Of a stretch of 64,000 nt of DNA, positions 36,830 to 53,250 are shown piece by piece (the stretch's first letter is position 1; the number at the start of each line of letters is the position of its first letter). The translations under genes were made by a program, and so were the position numbers. The notes beneath the pieces were generated by a model that saw only the letters and a list, made by a program, of their open reading frames with translations, searched no databases and had not been told where the DNA came from. The stretch spans positions 22,997 through 86,996 of the forward strand of contig JARLHJ010000046.1 in the NCBI GenBank assembly GCA_031292305.1, read 5' to 3'. The stretch comes from Candidatus Babeliales bacterium (GTDB lineage: Bacteria > Babelota > Babeliae > Babelales > JABDEC01).

Positions 36830-36895
36830 TTTACCGTGCTCCCCCTTGAGAGAGCTCAGGGTAAACTGCTCCTTTGTCGATGACTGGAGGCATTT
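36830..36895. other. GC-rich intergenic island, possible structured RNA
   Basis: Within the 218-nt gap between the M23 gene and uvrC, about 60 bases are near half G+C while neighbours are strongly A+T. TTTACC (36830-36835) can pair with GGTAAA (36860-36865) around inner GCTC/GAGC pairs, and a CTCC...GGAG pair follows. No open frame fits. It may be a small RNA or leader. Confidence 0.35.
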
Positions 36896-36945
36896 AGGTA
36901 TTGCATAATTAATTATTTTCAAGTAGAATATATACGAGGTGCAGA

Positions 36946-38211
36946 GTGAAAAATAAAGTTAAAACATTCCCAAAATTACCTGGAATATATACCTTTAAGG
37001 ATAAAGATAACAATATTCTTTATCTGGGAAAAGCAAAATCCTTAAAAAACAGGGTTGCATCCTACTTTGCAAATCAGCACAAAGATTGGAAAATTAAACA
37101 ATTAATAGATGAATCTGTTGATATAGATTACATAATCACCCAAAATGAAGAAGAAGCACTCTTATTAGAAGCACAATTAATAAGAGAAAAAAAACCGAAA
37201 TTTAATGTACTTTTAAAACATGGCCAACCTTTTGTTTATTTCATGTTTACATATGATGATATTCCTGTTTTTAAAACTACCCGAAATAGAAAAGAACGGG
37301 GGGAGTATTTTGGTCCTTTTGTCAAAAAACAAGAAGCACGGAAAGTTTTCGAATTTTTAACACGCAAATTTAAATTAAAAACATGTAATCAAAAAATTCC
37401 TACAGGATGTTTAAATTATCACATTGGCAATTGTGCTGGCATGTGTATGGGTACAAAGTTTGACACTACAGAACATTTATTAAAAATAAAAATAGTAAAA
37501 GAATTGCTTGCACAAAATTATGATAATTTAAGAACTACTCTGGAAGATGAATTTAAAATCGCAATGCAAGAACTTAAATTTGAACGCGCTAGAAATTTGC
37601 ATGAATATTTACAAAATTTAGAAGGCGTAATTACGTATCTAAAAATTTATTACACAGAAACTAAATATGAAAATGAAGTATCTTTTATGTCTAGTGATAT
37701 TTGTAATGTTGTAGAAACTCCTAATTTAATTAATAGAAAACTTCAAGAATTTTTAAATTTGGATTCACAGCCAATAACTATAGATTGTTTTGATATATCA
37801 CATTTTCAAAGCCAATATATTGTTGGTTCATGCGTACGATTCAAAAATGGCATACCAGAAAAAAATAAATTCAGACGCTTTAAAATAAAAACATTAGATA
37901 CTCAAAATGATTATGCTGCATTACAAGAAATTGTTACGCGCAGATATCGTGACCCTAATGAAATACCTGATATAATAATGATCGATGGCGGCAAAGGTCA
38001 ACTGAATGCTGTCAAAAATCTGTTCCCAAAAAGTGTATTTGTTAGCTTAGCCAAAAGAGAAGAAATTTTATTTACTCCAAATAATCCTGACGGTATACAC
38101 TTAGATATACAAACAGAAGTTGGCAGACTTTTAATTAGCATTCGCGACTATGCCCACCATTTTGCTATCAATTATCATCGTCTTAGACGTTCAAAAAATC
38201 ATCTAATTTAG
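36946..38211 (+). CDS. uvrC: UvrC-type excinuclease subunit lacking the C-terminal HhH domain
   Basis: 421 residues from a GTG start (GAGGTG upstream). The N-terminal GIY-YIG nuclease is present (PGIYTFKDKDNNILYLGKAKSLKNR, with the catalytic Glu region EEEALLLEAQLIREKKP), as are a Cys-containing segment, a UVR-like segment (EFKIAMQELKFERARNLHEYLQ) and the RNase H-like C-terminal nuclease (DISHFQ, MIDGGKGQL, HHFAINYHRLRR). The chain stops right after the nuclease, whereas normal UvrC (about 600 residues) continues into tandem helix-hairpin-helix motifs. In E. coli those are needed for full DNA binding and the 5' incision. Bases after the stop give no continuation in another frame that I recognise. 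Confidence 0.9.
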   Translation: MKNKVKTFPKLPGIYTFKDKDNNILYLGKAKSLKNRVASYFANQHKDWKIKQLIDESVDIDYIITQNEEEALLLEAQLIREKKPKFNVLLKHGQPFVYFMFTYDDIPVFKTTRNRKERGEYFGPFVKKQEARKVFEFLTRKFKLKTCNQKIPTGCLNYHIGNCAGMCMGTKFDTTEHLLKIKIVKELLAQNYDNLRTTLEDEFKIAMQELKFERARNLHEYLQNLEGVITYLKIYYTETKYENEVSFMSSDICNVVETPNLINRKLQEFLNLDSQPITIDCFDISHFQSQYIVGSCVRFKNGIPEKNKFRRFKIKTLDTQNDYAALQEIVTRRYRDPNEIPDIIMIDGGKGQLNAVKNLFPKSVFVSLAKREEILFTPNNPDGIHLDIQTEVGRLLISIRDYAHHFAINYHRLRRSKNHLI

Positions 38212-38240
38212 ATTGCCTTTTATTTTAAAATCTAGTAAAT

Positions 38241-38276
38241 CTCTTTTTACTAATTCATAATGATTAGTAAAAAGAG
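38241..38276. terminator. Hairpin after uvrC
   Basis: A 14-bp perfect stem (38241-38254 with 38263-38276) has an 8-nt loop. It separates uvrC from the collagen gene array. The + strand lacks a long T-tail, so termination strength is uncertain. Confidence 0.6.
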
Positions 38277-38290
38277 AGTCTAATATTTAA

Positions 38291-40387
<2,097 letters not shown>

Positions 40388-40410
40388 ATAAATCTAGAAG
40401 CAATTTTGTA

Positions 40411-40450
40411 AAAATAAGGGGTGTGAATTTAAATTCACACCCCTTATTTT
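40411..40450 (+). terminator. Rho-independent terminator after the first collagen-like gene
   Basis: A perfect 40-bp palindrome (20-bp arms, no spacer) with a G+C-rich centre (GGGGTGTG) ends in a T-tract. Confidence 0.88.
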
Positions 40451-40595
40451 TTGTTTTGCAAAATCCAATTCAATCTCTTTTCCTTATAGTTTAATTGAAA
40501 ATTTATAAGTACCCATTTAAAAAAGACACAGATTGCTTTTTATTTTAAAAATTAGTAAACCTCAAATAACTATTTCTTAAAAAAGGAGAATTTAA

Positions 40596-41147
40596 ATGCT
40601 TTTAAACATTCAAGCAACTCGAACGTTTTTTTTATTTATTGTTTTAGTTTCGCAAACAAAAATTTTTAGTGCCAATAAAAAACTGCTAAAAAACACTTTT
40701 CTTAATGCTGTAGCACAAAAATATAATTGCAAACCACCTTTGGGCGAACCAAATGCATATGCGTCTAGAATAATTGGTGAATTTCAAAATGCTGGGGGTT
40801 ATATAGATTTTAATAGACCTTTAGTAGAAGACACTAATATTATATATTCTAATACTAACTCAAAGCCAAGATTTTCTATAACTACAAAAGGAACATATTT
40901 AATTATATTTTCAGTACTTATAAGAAATTCTATGGGTATCGATCTAATAACCGTAGATTTAGTAAAAAATGAACATCCTATTATAACCGGAGCTAGTATT
41001 CAACAAGTACCGGCAAAACCAGGCACAGCTTTTTATAATTATAGCTATATATTTGACTTAAATATTGGAGATACAATTGCAGTTATTGCTGGTAATAGCA
41101 ATATGCAAGTTACATCTGGAACAATTTCTATCACACAAATTTCATAA
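40596..41147 (+). CDS. Exported C1q/TNF-like protein, collagen-free member of the local family
   Basis: 183 residues: signal peptide (cut near IFSA), then KNTFLNAVAQKYNC, which is the same N-terminal family motif that precedes collagen in its neighbours, then directly a jelly-roll-like domain (FSITTKGTYLIIFSVLIRNS, YSYIFDLNIGDTIAVIAGNS, SGTISITQIS). That domain resembles the trimeric C-terminal heads of BclA and C1q. The Gly-X-Y segment is missing, so it is either a stripped-down family member or the ancestor state. It precedes the type III PKS gene by 15 nt and is probably co-transcribed with it. Confidence 0.78.
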   Translation: MLLNIQATRTFFLFIVLVSQTKIFSANKKLLKNTFLNAVAQKYNCKPPLGEPNAYASRIIGEFQNAGGYIDFNRPLVEDTNIIYSNTNSKPRFSITTKGTYLIIFSVLIRNSMGIDLITVDLVKNEHPIITGASIQQVPAKPGTAFYNYSYIFDLNIGDTIAVIAGNSNMQVTSGTISITQIS

Positions 41148-41162
41148 TTAAAGGAAATAAAA

Positions 41163-42248
41163 ATGAAGGCGCTTATTTTTGCATTAGCAACTGCATTACC
41201 ACAATTTAGCACTGATCAAAACAACATAGCTCAACATATAATTAATTTATGCCAATTACGGGATCATTCAGCCAAATCTATTGAATCACTATTTTTAAAA
41301 ACTGGAATTGCAAAACGTTATTCAGTGCTTAAAGATTTCCAATCCCCATTAGAAGAAGCAACTTTATTTAATAAAAATTTTTTAGAGTTTGTACCTGGCA
41401 CACAACAAAGAAATGACATTTATATTAAAGAAGCACCTAAACTTGCTTTGGCTGCTGCACAAAAAGCTATTACAATGTGGGGAAGACCAGCACAAGAAAT
41501 TACACACATTATTTCTGTTTCTTGCACAGGAGTTATGGCACCAGGAATAGAATTTATTTTACAAAATGAACTTGGGATGCGCGATGATGTACAGCGACTT
41601 GGTATTAATTTTATGGGTTGCTTTGGTGCATTTAAGGGATTAGCAATAGCTACTGCGATAGCTAAAGAAAATCCAAGCACTAGAGTTTTAGTGGTTTGTA
41701 CAGAATTATGTACATTACACTTTCAAATTTCTGTAAAGCCTGAAGTTTTAGTGGGTAATGCATTATTTGCAGACGGGTCTGCGGCAGTAATTATTGGGTG
41801 TAATAAATTGCCCGAGGAAAATTCTTTATGGTCTATAGAAAAATCTGGTTCTTGTGCATTAAAAAACTCACAAGATAAAATGACATGGGTAGCATCTAAT
41901 CATGGCTTGGTTATGACGCTCGCTCGTGATGTTCCCAAAATTATAGAGACTGAGGCTCCCAAAGCGATTAGTAAATTTTTAGAAAATATAGATTATAAAA
42001 ATTTAATTTGGGCAATACATCCAGGCGGGAAAGCAATAGTAGAAGCAATTGAACATAGTTACAATTTGAACAAAGAACAAACAGCTTCGTCTTGGGAAGT
42101 TCTTAAAAATTATGGCAATATGTCTAGCGCTACATTTTTATTTGTTTTAGACGATTTATTAAAAAACAAACAACATAATAAAGACACTGTTGGAATTGGT
42201 TTTGGTCCTGGGCTTTCTTTAGAAATGATATTGCTAGGGACAAATTAA
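41163..42248 (+). CDS. Type III polyketide synthase (chalcone/stilbene synthase family)
   Basis: 361 residues, a usual length. The catalytic triad is visible: Cys153 in NFMGCFGA, His286 in AIHPGG and Asn319 in YGNMSS. VSCTGVMAPG and GFGPGLSLE are also family marks. Such homodimers condense acyl-CoA starters with malonyl-CoA, and bacterial ones often make alkylresorcinols or pyrones. Together with two methyltransferases (44344, 47735) and two FAD oxidoreductases (46686, 48471) downstream on the same strand it resembles known PKS-methyltransferase-flavoprotein cassettes, here interrupted by collagen-like genes. Product unknown; a lipid-like phenol or quinone is the best guess. There is no ACP nor modular PKS nearby. 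Confidence 0.93.
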   Translation: MKALIFALATALPQFSTDQNNIAQHIINLCQLRDHSAKSIESLFLKTGIAKRYSVLKDFQSPLEEATLFNKNFLEFVPGTQQRNDIYIKEAPKLALAAAQKAITMWGRPAQEITHIISVSCTGVMAPGIEFILQNELGMRDDVQRLGINFMGCFGAFKGLAIATAIAKENPSTRVLVVCTELCTLHFQISVKPEVLVGNALFADGSAAVIIGCNKLPEENSLWSIEKSGSCALKNSQDKMTWVASNHGLVMTLARDVPKIIETEAPKAISKFLENIDYKNLIWAIHPGGKAIVEAIEHSYNLNKEQTASSWEVLKNYGNMSSATFLFVLDDLLKNKQHNKDTVGIGFGPGLSLEMILLGTN

Positions 42249-42279
42249 TTTTTTAAAACCATTAAAAAAAGGATAAAAT

Positions 42280-44259
42280 ATGTTACCAAAAATCTTAAGT
42301 TATGCATTAATTTCTTTATTACTAATTAATTGCAATGCATTTGCAAATGATCAGAAAGAATTAACTGATAATGAATTAAAATTAGTACAATATAATAAAT
42401 TGTTAAATAAAAAAAATTCTATTAAACGTGATACTTTTACCAAAGCCGTGGCTAATAAATTTCAGAATGGATGCGTTAATAGTCCTACCGGAGCAACTGG
42501 AGCAACTGGTCCACGAGGATTGCAAGGTCCTAAGGGTGCAACCGGAGTTTGTAATTGTACCGGCAGTACCGGCGGACGTGCAGCATGCACAATTGGTGGC
42601 GGTTGCCCAACCGGTATGACATGCGTTGGTGGTCAATGCTTTCCTATAGGGTTAATCGGGAAAACTGGTGCAACAGGAAAAACAGGTGCTACAGGGATTA
42701 CCGGTGCAACCGGTTCATCTGCTGCAGATGCATGGTTACTTTTAGGCAACGCTGGGACTACTTCAGGAATAAATTTCCTTGGGACAACCGACAACCAAGC
42801 TCTGGATATTCGCACAAATAATATTTTGCGTTTTAGAGCAACTACAAAATCACAACTTGAAGTTCTTAACAGTGGGCAATCTGTATTTATTGGTGAAGGT
42901 GCTGGCGCAAATGATGATCTTAATACTCGTCAAAATGTATACGTTGGTTATCAATCCGGAAACGCTAACGTTTCAGGCGTTAACATTACTGCCGCTGGAT
43001 ACAATTCTCTTACTTTAAATACTTCGGATAACATGACCGCTTTTGGAGCTAATGCATTAGCAGTCAATACTACCGGATTTTCTAATACGGCAGTTGGAGT
43101 AAATGCTTTATCATTTAATACTACAGGAAATAGAAATACAGCCCTAGGAATTGGTGCTCTAGGTTCAAATACTATTGGTACTTTAAATACAGCAATTGGA
43201 TCCGGTTCTTTAGGAATTAATAGTACCGGAGACTCTAATACAGCAGTGGGAAGAGGTACATTAGCTACAAATACTACAGGACAATCAAATACAGCAATTG
43301 GTACTGATGCTTTACGGAATTCTACAGCGTCTTTTAGTACAGCAGTTGGAGCAGCCGCTTTAACATCTAATACTACTGGACAAGGAAATACAGCAGTTGG
43401 AGTAAGTGCCTTAAGTAACAATACAACTGGTGGACAAAATACAGCTATTGGTACTAATGCTTTACAAGCTAGCACTACATCAGGCAATACCGCCGTTGGA
43501 AATGGGGCATTATTGTTCAATTCTACAGGATTTTTTAATACTGCAATTGGAACTTCTTCAATCTCTATAAATACTTCTGGATCTAATAATACAGCAATCG
43601 GGGTTAGTGCCCTTGGAAATGGAAATGCTGGATCTAATAATATTGCAATCGGAAATAGTACTCTTAATTTTAATACTGGATCAAACAATATTGCACTAGG
43701 ACTAAGTGCTGGTTCATTATTAACAACCGGAAATAATAATATTGTTATTGGAAATAATGGTGTAGCTGCTGAATCTGCCTCAATTAGAATTGGAATATCT
43801 GGAATACAAACTAAAGCATTTATTGCAGGAATTCGAGGCGTAACTACAGGAAACAATGATGCTGTTGCTGTATTAATTGATAGTAATGGCCAATTAGGTA
43901 CTGTGTCATCATCAAAAAAATATAAATATGATATTAAAGACATGTCAGATTTAAGTTCTAAATTAATGGATTTACGCCCAGTTTCTTTCCGTTATATAAA
44001 ATCGCGTTCTGATGGTTCAAATCCTTTAGAATATGGATTAATTGCTGAAGAAGTTGACCAAGTTTATCCTGACTTAGTTGCTCATAATAAAGACGGCGAA
44101 ATTGAAACAGTACAATACCATAAGCTTGTACCAATGTTGCTTAATGAAAGCAAAAAACAACATAAGAAAATTATAGAACAAGAAAATAAAATTGCGACTC
44201 AAGAAGAGCGCATTAATAATTTAGAAAATCTTGTTAAAAAATTAATTTCTAACCAATAA
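42280..44259 (+). CDS. Collagen-like protein with long YadA-type head and S74 domain
   Basis: 659 residues: signal peptide with unusual LLINC end, family motif [12 protein letters not shown], a short collagen part (about 70-150) that includes the cysteine-rich module, then about fifteen beta-roll units of the NTAIGxxALxxNTTG type (about 215-490), an S74 domain ([27 protein letters not shown]) and a final coiled coil. Here the S74 Ser and Lys are both conserved, unlike the Cys version in the 38306 protein. The NTAxG units are those of trimeric autotransporter heads, but no YadA translocator barrel is present. Surface fibre role inferred. It starts 31 nt after the PKS gene. Confidence 0.9.
   Translation: MLPKILSYALISLLLINCNAFANDQKELTDNELKLVQYNKLLNKKNSIKRDTFTKAVANKFQNGCVNSPTGATGATGPRGLQGPKGATGVCNCTGSTGGRAACTIGGGCPTGMTCVGGQCFPIGLIGKTGATGKTGATGITGATGSSAADAWLLLGNAGTTSGINFLGTTDNQALDIRTNNILRFRATTKSQLEVLNSGQSVFIGEGAGANDDLNTRQNVYVGYQSGNANVSGVNITAAGYNSLTLNTSDNMTAFGANALAVNTTGFSNTAVGVNALSFNTTGNRNTALGIGALGSNTIGTLNTAIGSGSLGINSTGDSNTAVGRGTLATNTTGQSNTAIGTDALRNSTASFSTAVGAAALTSNTTGQGNTAVGVSALSNNTTGGQNTAIGTNALQASTTSGNTAVGNGALLFNSTGFFNTAIGTSSISINTSGSNNTAIGVSALGNGNAGSNNIAIGNSTLNFNTGSNNIALGLSAGSLLTTGNNNIVIGNNGVAAESASIRIGISGIQTKAFIAGIRGVTTGNNDAVAVLIDSNGQLGTVSSSKKYKYDIKDMSDLSSKLMDLRPVSFRYIKSRSDGSNPLEYGLIAEEVDQVYPDLVAHNKDGEIETVQYHKLVPMLLNESKKQHKKIIEQENKIATQEERINNLENLVKKLISNQ
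42538..42655 (+). repeat. Cysteine-rich cassette, copy 2
   Basis: It encodes [18 protein letters not shown] to GGQCFP, slightly shortened at the front compared with the other three copies (CNCT instead of CTNCPT). Confidence 0.75.
42903..43760 (+). repeat. Tandem NTAxG beta-roll repeats inside the 42280 gene
   Basis: About fifteen units of roughly 45-48 bp encode the pattern NTAIGxxALxxNTTG. Unit DNA differs at third positions, so the array is not freshly amplified. The same unit type occurs in the 45125 gene. Confidence 0.7.
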
Positions 44260-44270
44260 CTAGAGATTTA

Positions 44271-44299
44271 TTAGAGGGATGATTAATTTATCCCTCTAA
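44271..44299 (+). terminator. Hairpin after the 42280 collagen-like gene
   Basis: A 10-bp stem (44271-44280 with 44290-44299) encloses GATTAATTT. The flanking sequence is AT-rich but has no clean T-run. Confidence 0.6.
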
Positions 44300-44343
44300 A
44301 TTATTGTGTAAGCTTTATTTAACTAATTTACCATAAAGTTATT

Positions 44344-45021
44344 ATGAAAATACGTAGCCGACAACCAGAACTTATAGACTTAGGCTCAGAGCATTATACT
44401 CAACACGAATATAATCATTGCTTATATCAATTGGGCAGAATTGGAAAATACTTAGGCGCTAATAACGCAATACTAAAAACATTCCCACATAATATTAATT
44501 CTATATTAGATGTAGGCTGTGGTGGTGGTTATTTTGCAATGCAACTCGCTTTAAAATTTAAAAATGCTCAAGTTACTGGAATTGATTTAAATTCTGATGC
44601 TATTACACATGCTATTAAACAAAATGCACATTTAAATAATATTAAATTTTTGTTAAGTAAAACTCCTGAATTAAATGAACCAGAAAAAAGTTATGATATT
44701 GTAACAGCAACCTTAGTGTGTCACCATTTGTCTGATGAAGAAATAATAGATTTTTTAAAGCGTGCAAAAGTGGTGGCACGCAAAAATATTATTATTAATG
44801 ATTTGCAGCGTAGCAGAGTATCATATTTTTTTGCTTCTATTATTATGCCTTTATTTTTTAACAATAGGCTTGTAAAAAATGATAGCTTGTTGTCTATAAA
44901 AAAAGCCTTTACTTATTCTGACTGGATATTTTATTTAAAAGCCGCCGGTATTAGTCCTTCTAATTATTCCATTCGCTGGCATTGGCCTTTTAGATGGATT
45001 ATTAAAATAAATGTGGTTTAA
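44344..45021 (+). CDS. SAM-dependent methyltransferase (type III PKS-associated type)
   Basis: 225 residues of class I Rossmann methyltransferase: LDVGCGGGYFAMQLA (motif I), TGIDLNSDAI (motif II), and YDIVTATLVCHHLSDEE. The C-terminal third is hydrophobic and may contact a lipid-like substrate. Methyltransferases of this size, next to a type III PKS and an NAD(P)/FAD oxidoreductase, are a recurrent cassette in bacteria; here the collagen-like gene at 45125 separates it from the oxidoreductase. O- or C-methylation of the PKS product is inferred. Confidence 0.85.
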   Translation: MKIRSRQPELIDLGSEHYTQHEYNHCLYQLGRIGKYLGANNAILKTFPHNINSILDVGCGGGYFAMQLALKFKNAQVTGIDLNSDAITHAIKQNAHLNNIKFLLSKTPELNEPEKSYDIVTATLVCHHLSDEEIIDFLKRAKVVARKNIIINDLQRSRVSYFFASIIMPLFFNNRLVKNDSLLSIKKAFTYSDWIFYLKAAGISPSNYSIRWHWPFRWIIKINVV

Positions 45022-45124
45022 TTGCTCTAATAATTATTTAAATTATCACCTTTGTTTATAATTGCATTTTATTAAAATGTGAAGTAATTCTTAATATAAT
45101 ATTTAATAAAAAAAGGATATAAAA

Positions 45125-46531
45125 ATGATATCAAAGAATTCAATAATTTGTCTAACAATATTAATACTCGTTAACTGCAATTTATTTACAGAAGATCAAA
45201 TAATAAAACGTGATGTTTTTACTAAATCTGTTGGCCAAAAATTTCAAAATGGTTGTGTTAATAGTGTTACTGGAGCTACAGGCGCTACTGGCGCCACTGG
45301 ATTAATAGGTAAACAAGGGCCTACAGGAAAAATAGGTAATACTGGTTTTACTGGTACTAAGGGAAGTACCGGTGCTACAGGCGCCACTGGGCAAATAAAT
45401 GGCATAGCATGGTTAATTACGGGCAACACAGGAACTGTTGGTGGAATTAATTTCCTTGGAACTATTGATGATCAACCTATTGATATAAGATCAAACAATT
45501 TAACAAGATTACGAATTACAGATAAATCCCAGTTAGAAATATTTAATAGCGGCCAATCGGTATTTATTGGTGAAGGTGCAGGAGCTAATGATAGTCTTGC
45601 TGGCAATCTAAATGTTTATGTTGGTTACAATTCGGGCAACGCGAATGTTTCAGGATTTGAAAACACAGCTTTAGGTGCTTCGAGTTTAATCTCAAATACC
45701 ACTGGATTTTTAAATACTTCTATAGGGGCATTCTCATTAAATTTAAATACTATAAGTAATTCAAATACAGCCATTGGTGCAAACTGTTTAAGACATAATA
45801 CTTCAGGTAATAACAATTCTGGATTAGGAAGAAGTTCTTTAGACAATAATATTACCGGATCAAATAACACAGCAATAGGATGCCTAGCATTACAAAATAA
45901 TACTGCAGATAATAACACTGCAGTTGGATATGGGAGTTTGATTGCAAATACTACTGGTTTAAATAATATTGCTTTAGGCGCAAATTCTGGACAATTATTA
46001 ACTACTGGTAGCAACAATATTACTATAGGAAATATTGGAACCGCTACTGAAAGTAATACAATCCGAATTGGAACAATCGGAACACAAACTAGAACATTTG
46101 TAGCGGGAATTAATGGTGTAACAACAGGCTTAGCTGGTGTTGCTGTGTTAGTTGACAGCAATGGCCAATTAGGTACTGTATCATCCTCAAAAAGATACAA
46201 ATATGATATTAATGATATGCATGATTTAAGCTCTAAATTAATGGATTTAAGACCGGTTTCTTTCCGTTATATTAAATCACGTTCAGATGGTTCAAACCCT
46301 TTAGAATATGGTTTAATTGCTGAAGAAGTTGACAAAGTTTATCCTGATTTAGTTGCTCATAATAAAAACGGAGAAATTGAAACAGTACAATATCACAAAT
46401 TAACACCTATGATGCTGAACGAATTACAAAAACAAAATAAAGAAATTAATGATTTAAGTAAAACAGTTAAAGATCAATCAAAAATAATTGATGAGTTAAT
46501 ATCAAGAATTTCGATTCTAGAAAAAAAATAA
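45125..46531 (+). CDS. Collagen-like protein with YadA-type head and S74 domain (short form)
   Basis: 468 residues: signal peptide ending ILVNC, motif [12 protein letters not shown], a short collagen run (about 48-90) without the cysteine-rich module, NTAxG beta-roll units (about 160-320), an S74 domain ([10 protein letters not shown], Ser and Lys present) and a coiled coil. From its middle on it is close to the 42280 protein; the S74 region is nearly the same residue for residue, so they are recent duplicates. A strong terminator follows. Confidence 0.88.
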   Translation: MISKNSIICLTILILVNCNLFTEDQIIKRDVFTKSVGQKFQNGCVNSVTGATGATGATGLIGKQGPTGKIGNTGFTGTKGSTGATGATGQINGIAWLITGNTGTVGGINFLGTIDDQPIDIRSNNLTRLRITDKSQLEIFNSGQSVFIGEGAGANDSLAGNLNVYVGYNSGNANVSGFENTALGASSLISNTTGFLNTSIGAFSLNLNTISNSNTAIGANCLRHNTSGNNNSGLGRSSLDNNITGSNNTAIGCLALQNNTADNNTAVGYGSLIANTTGLNNIALGANSGQLLTTGSNNITIGNIGTATESNTIRIGTIGTQTRTFVAGINGVTTGLAGVAVLVDSNGQLGTVSSSKRYKYDINDMHDLSSKLMDLRPVSFRYIKSRSDGSNPLEYGLIAEEVDKVYPDLVAHNKNGEIETVQYHKLTPMMLNELQKQNKEINDLSKTVKDQSKIIDELISRISILEKK

Positions 46532-46554
46532 ATTATAATTAATTTTTGATTACT

Positions 46555-46594
46555 AAAAAAGGAACCTCAGTTTTAATATTGAGGTTCCTTTTTT
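46555..46594 (+). terminator. Rho-independent terminator
   Basis: A 15-bp stem (46555-46569 with 46580-46594, including A/T flanks) has a GGAACCTCA core and a run of T after it. It closes the unit ending with the 45125 collagen-like gene. Confidence 0.88.
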
Positions 46595-46685
46595 TATTAA
46601 ACTTATAAAAAACCATTTACTTATAAAATATTAATATATTATTCCTGGTATAGAGATATAAAAAATTTATAAGGAATTAATATTA

Positions 46686-47732
46686 ATGAATAAACCAATA
46701 ATTATCGGTGCTGGCATTGCTGGGTTAAGCGCAGCTAATCATTTAGTTGATAATAATATTGCACCTATAATTATTGAAGCTGATATTATCGGACGTCAAA
46801 AAGTTTGTGGTGAATTTTTTTCACCTGAAGCAATACCCTTTTTACAGGAATGGGGGGTACCTTTAATTTATATCAATAAAGCTAATTTTTATACACCTAG
46901 TTTTAATTATGCATTTGATCTACCCCAACCTGCAGGCAGCGTGTCTAGAAATATTTCTGAAACTTTTCTTGCGCAACGCGCAATAAATAAAGGTGCGCAA
47001 ATTTATACTAATACTATGGTTACTAATATTATTCCTGCACAAGACCGTAATGACATACATTATGTAAAACTTTCTACAGGACAAATTATAGAAACTAATA
47101 AATTAATTATTGCCACAGGCAAAATACCTTCTTGGAATACTCCTAAAAAAATTCCCAATTATATTGGTTTTAAAGCACACTTTACAAATGTAGATATTGC
47201 AAATGAACTTCATATGTTTATGACTACAGGTGCTTATATGGGCGTCACTTATATTGATGATAAAACAATTAATATATGTTGCTTAGCTCAAAAAAATTTA
47301 GTTGATAAGTACCAAACCAACACTGATTTTTTAGAACAATTTATAAAAAAATACCATATATTAGAAAACTTAAATACCTCAACACAATTACTAGATTGGA
47401 TAACTGTTAGCGTGCCAAATTTTGGCAAAAAAATTATACCAAATTGGCCAAACACATACTTTGTTGGTGATGCAGCTGCAACCATTTTTCCAGCATCTGG
47501 TAATGGACTTACAATGGGTTTAACTTCTGGTATTATGGCAGCAGAACACATTATTAATAATATGCAAAATGATTTTAAGAAACAATGGAACTCACGCTAC
47601 CAAAACAGATTACACTATGCAAAAATATTAAATTCTTTATTTATGAACCCTACTTATGCAACCATTGGTTTTAAAATGGCAGATAAGCTACCTTTTATTT
47701 CTAAAACATTTTTTAAATTAACTAGGGAATAA
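46686..47732 (+). CDS. FAD-dependent oxidoreductase (geranylgeranyl-reductase/monooxygenase-like)
   Basis: 348 residues. GAGIAGLSAA near the N-terminus binds the FAD ADP part, CGEFFSPEA resembles the substrate-side loop of FixC/geranylgeranyl-reductase relatives, and FVGDAAATIFPASGNG is the GD motif of flavoprotein hydroxylases. It may hydroxylate or reduce the polyketide. It is separated by 2 nt from the next methyltransferase gene, so 46686-49763 is a tight three-gene operon with its own leader after a terminator. Confidence 0.87.
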   Translation: MNKPIIIGAGIAGLSAANHLVDNNIAPIIIEADIIGRQKVCGEFFSPEAIPFLQEWGVPLIYINKANFYTPSFNYAFDLPQPAGSVSRNISETFLAQRAINKGAQIYTNTMVTNIIPAQDRNDIHYVKLSTGQIIETNKLIIATGKIPSWNTPKKIPNYIGFKAHFTNVDIANELHMFMTTGAYMGVTYIDDKTINICCLAQKNLVDKYQTNTDFLEQFIKKYHILENLNTSTQLLDWITVSVPNFGKKIIPNWPNTYFVGDAAATIFPASGNGLTMGLTSGIMAAEHIINNMQNDFKKQWNSRYQNRLHYAKILNSLFMNPTYATIGFKMADKLPFISKTFFKLTRE

Positions 47733-47734
47733 AA

Positions 47735-48469
47735 ATGCAAAAATTATCAATATTAGAGCTAAAGAAATGTTTTACAACTACCACAAATAAAAGAAACTAT
47801 AATAATGCATTATTTACTTTAATTGCACACAAATATGATTGGTCAACTCGACTATTATCATTCGGTCGTGACCAAAGTTGGAAGCATAATTTAATTAAAC
47901 ATTTACCTAACATTCAAAAGCCTGTTTGTTTAGATATTGCATGTGGAACTGGTGATATTACATTTAAGATCGCGCAAAGATATACAAATTCAAAAATATT
48001 TGGTTTAGATATAACTAAAGAAATGATCAAACTTGCAACAGCAAATAATAGATTCTCTAACGTTTCTTTTGTTTGCCAAGACATGTCTAGTACTAAATTT
48101 GATAATAATAAATTTGATATAATAACAGGCAGTTATGCTCTACGCAATGCTTCTGATTTACACAAAACCTTATGTGAATTAAAGCGCATTTTAAAACCTG
48201 GTGGAACTTTAGCCGTATTAGATTTTTCTAAATTCGATAATAAATTAGCACAAAAATTCCAATATTATTTGCTTTTGTATTGGGGATACTTATGGGGTGT
48301 TATTTTACATACGAATCATACTACTTATGGATATATCGCAGAAAGTTTACGCCACTTTCCCTCAAAAAATGAACTTAATCTATTACTACAACAATATGAT
48401 TTTGAAATCACAAAAAAACAAAGCTTTTTCTTTGGTATGATACAAGTACTTATAATTAAGAAAAATTAA
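47735..48469 (+). CDS. UbiE/MenG-like SAM methyltransferase
   Basis: 244 residues with the UbiE/COQ5 marks: LDIACGTGDITFKIA, SYALRNASDL, LKPGGTLAVLDFSK and YGYIAESLRHFPS. UbiE-family enzymes C-methylate benzoquinol or naphthoquinol rings. No other ubiquinone or menaquinone gene is in this window, and it sits between two FAD enzymes in an operon next to a type III PKS, so methylation of a polyketide-derived ring is plausible. A housekeeping quinone role is not excluded. Confidence 0.87.
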   Translation: MQKLSILELKKCFTTTTNKRNYNNALFTLIAHKYDWSTRLLSFGRDQSWKHNLIKHLPNIQKPVCLDIACGTGDITFKIAQRYTNSKIFGLDITKEMIKLATANNRFSNVSFVCQDMSSTKFDNNKFDIITGSYALRNASDLHKTLCELKRILKPGGTLAVLDFSKFDNKLAQKFQYYLLLYWGYLWGVILHTNHTTYGYIAESLRHFPSKNELNLLLQQYDFEITKKQSFFFGMIQVLIIKKN

Positions 48470-48470
48470 T

Positions 48471-51910
<3,440 letters not shown>

Positions 51911-51928
51911 AAATTTTTATAACTTTCT

Positions 51929-51961
51929 TATAAGCGGGTGAATTTTATTCACCCGCTTATA
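51929..51961 (+). terminator. Rho-independent terminator after the 49832 gene
   Basis: A 15-bp perfect stem (51929-51943 with 51947-51961) has a TTT loop, followed by T6. Confidence 0.9.
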
Positions 51962-52041
51962 TTTTTTATTTTCTAAATTTATATGTTTAAATAATTTCTT
52001 GTTGCTTAAAATTATAAAAACTTAGTACACTCAATTTATAA

Positions 52042-53232
<1,191 letters not shown>

Positions 53233-53250
53233 TTTTCAAAAGGATAAAAA

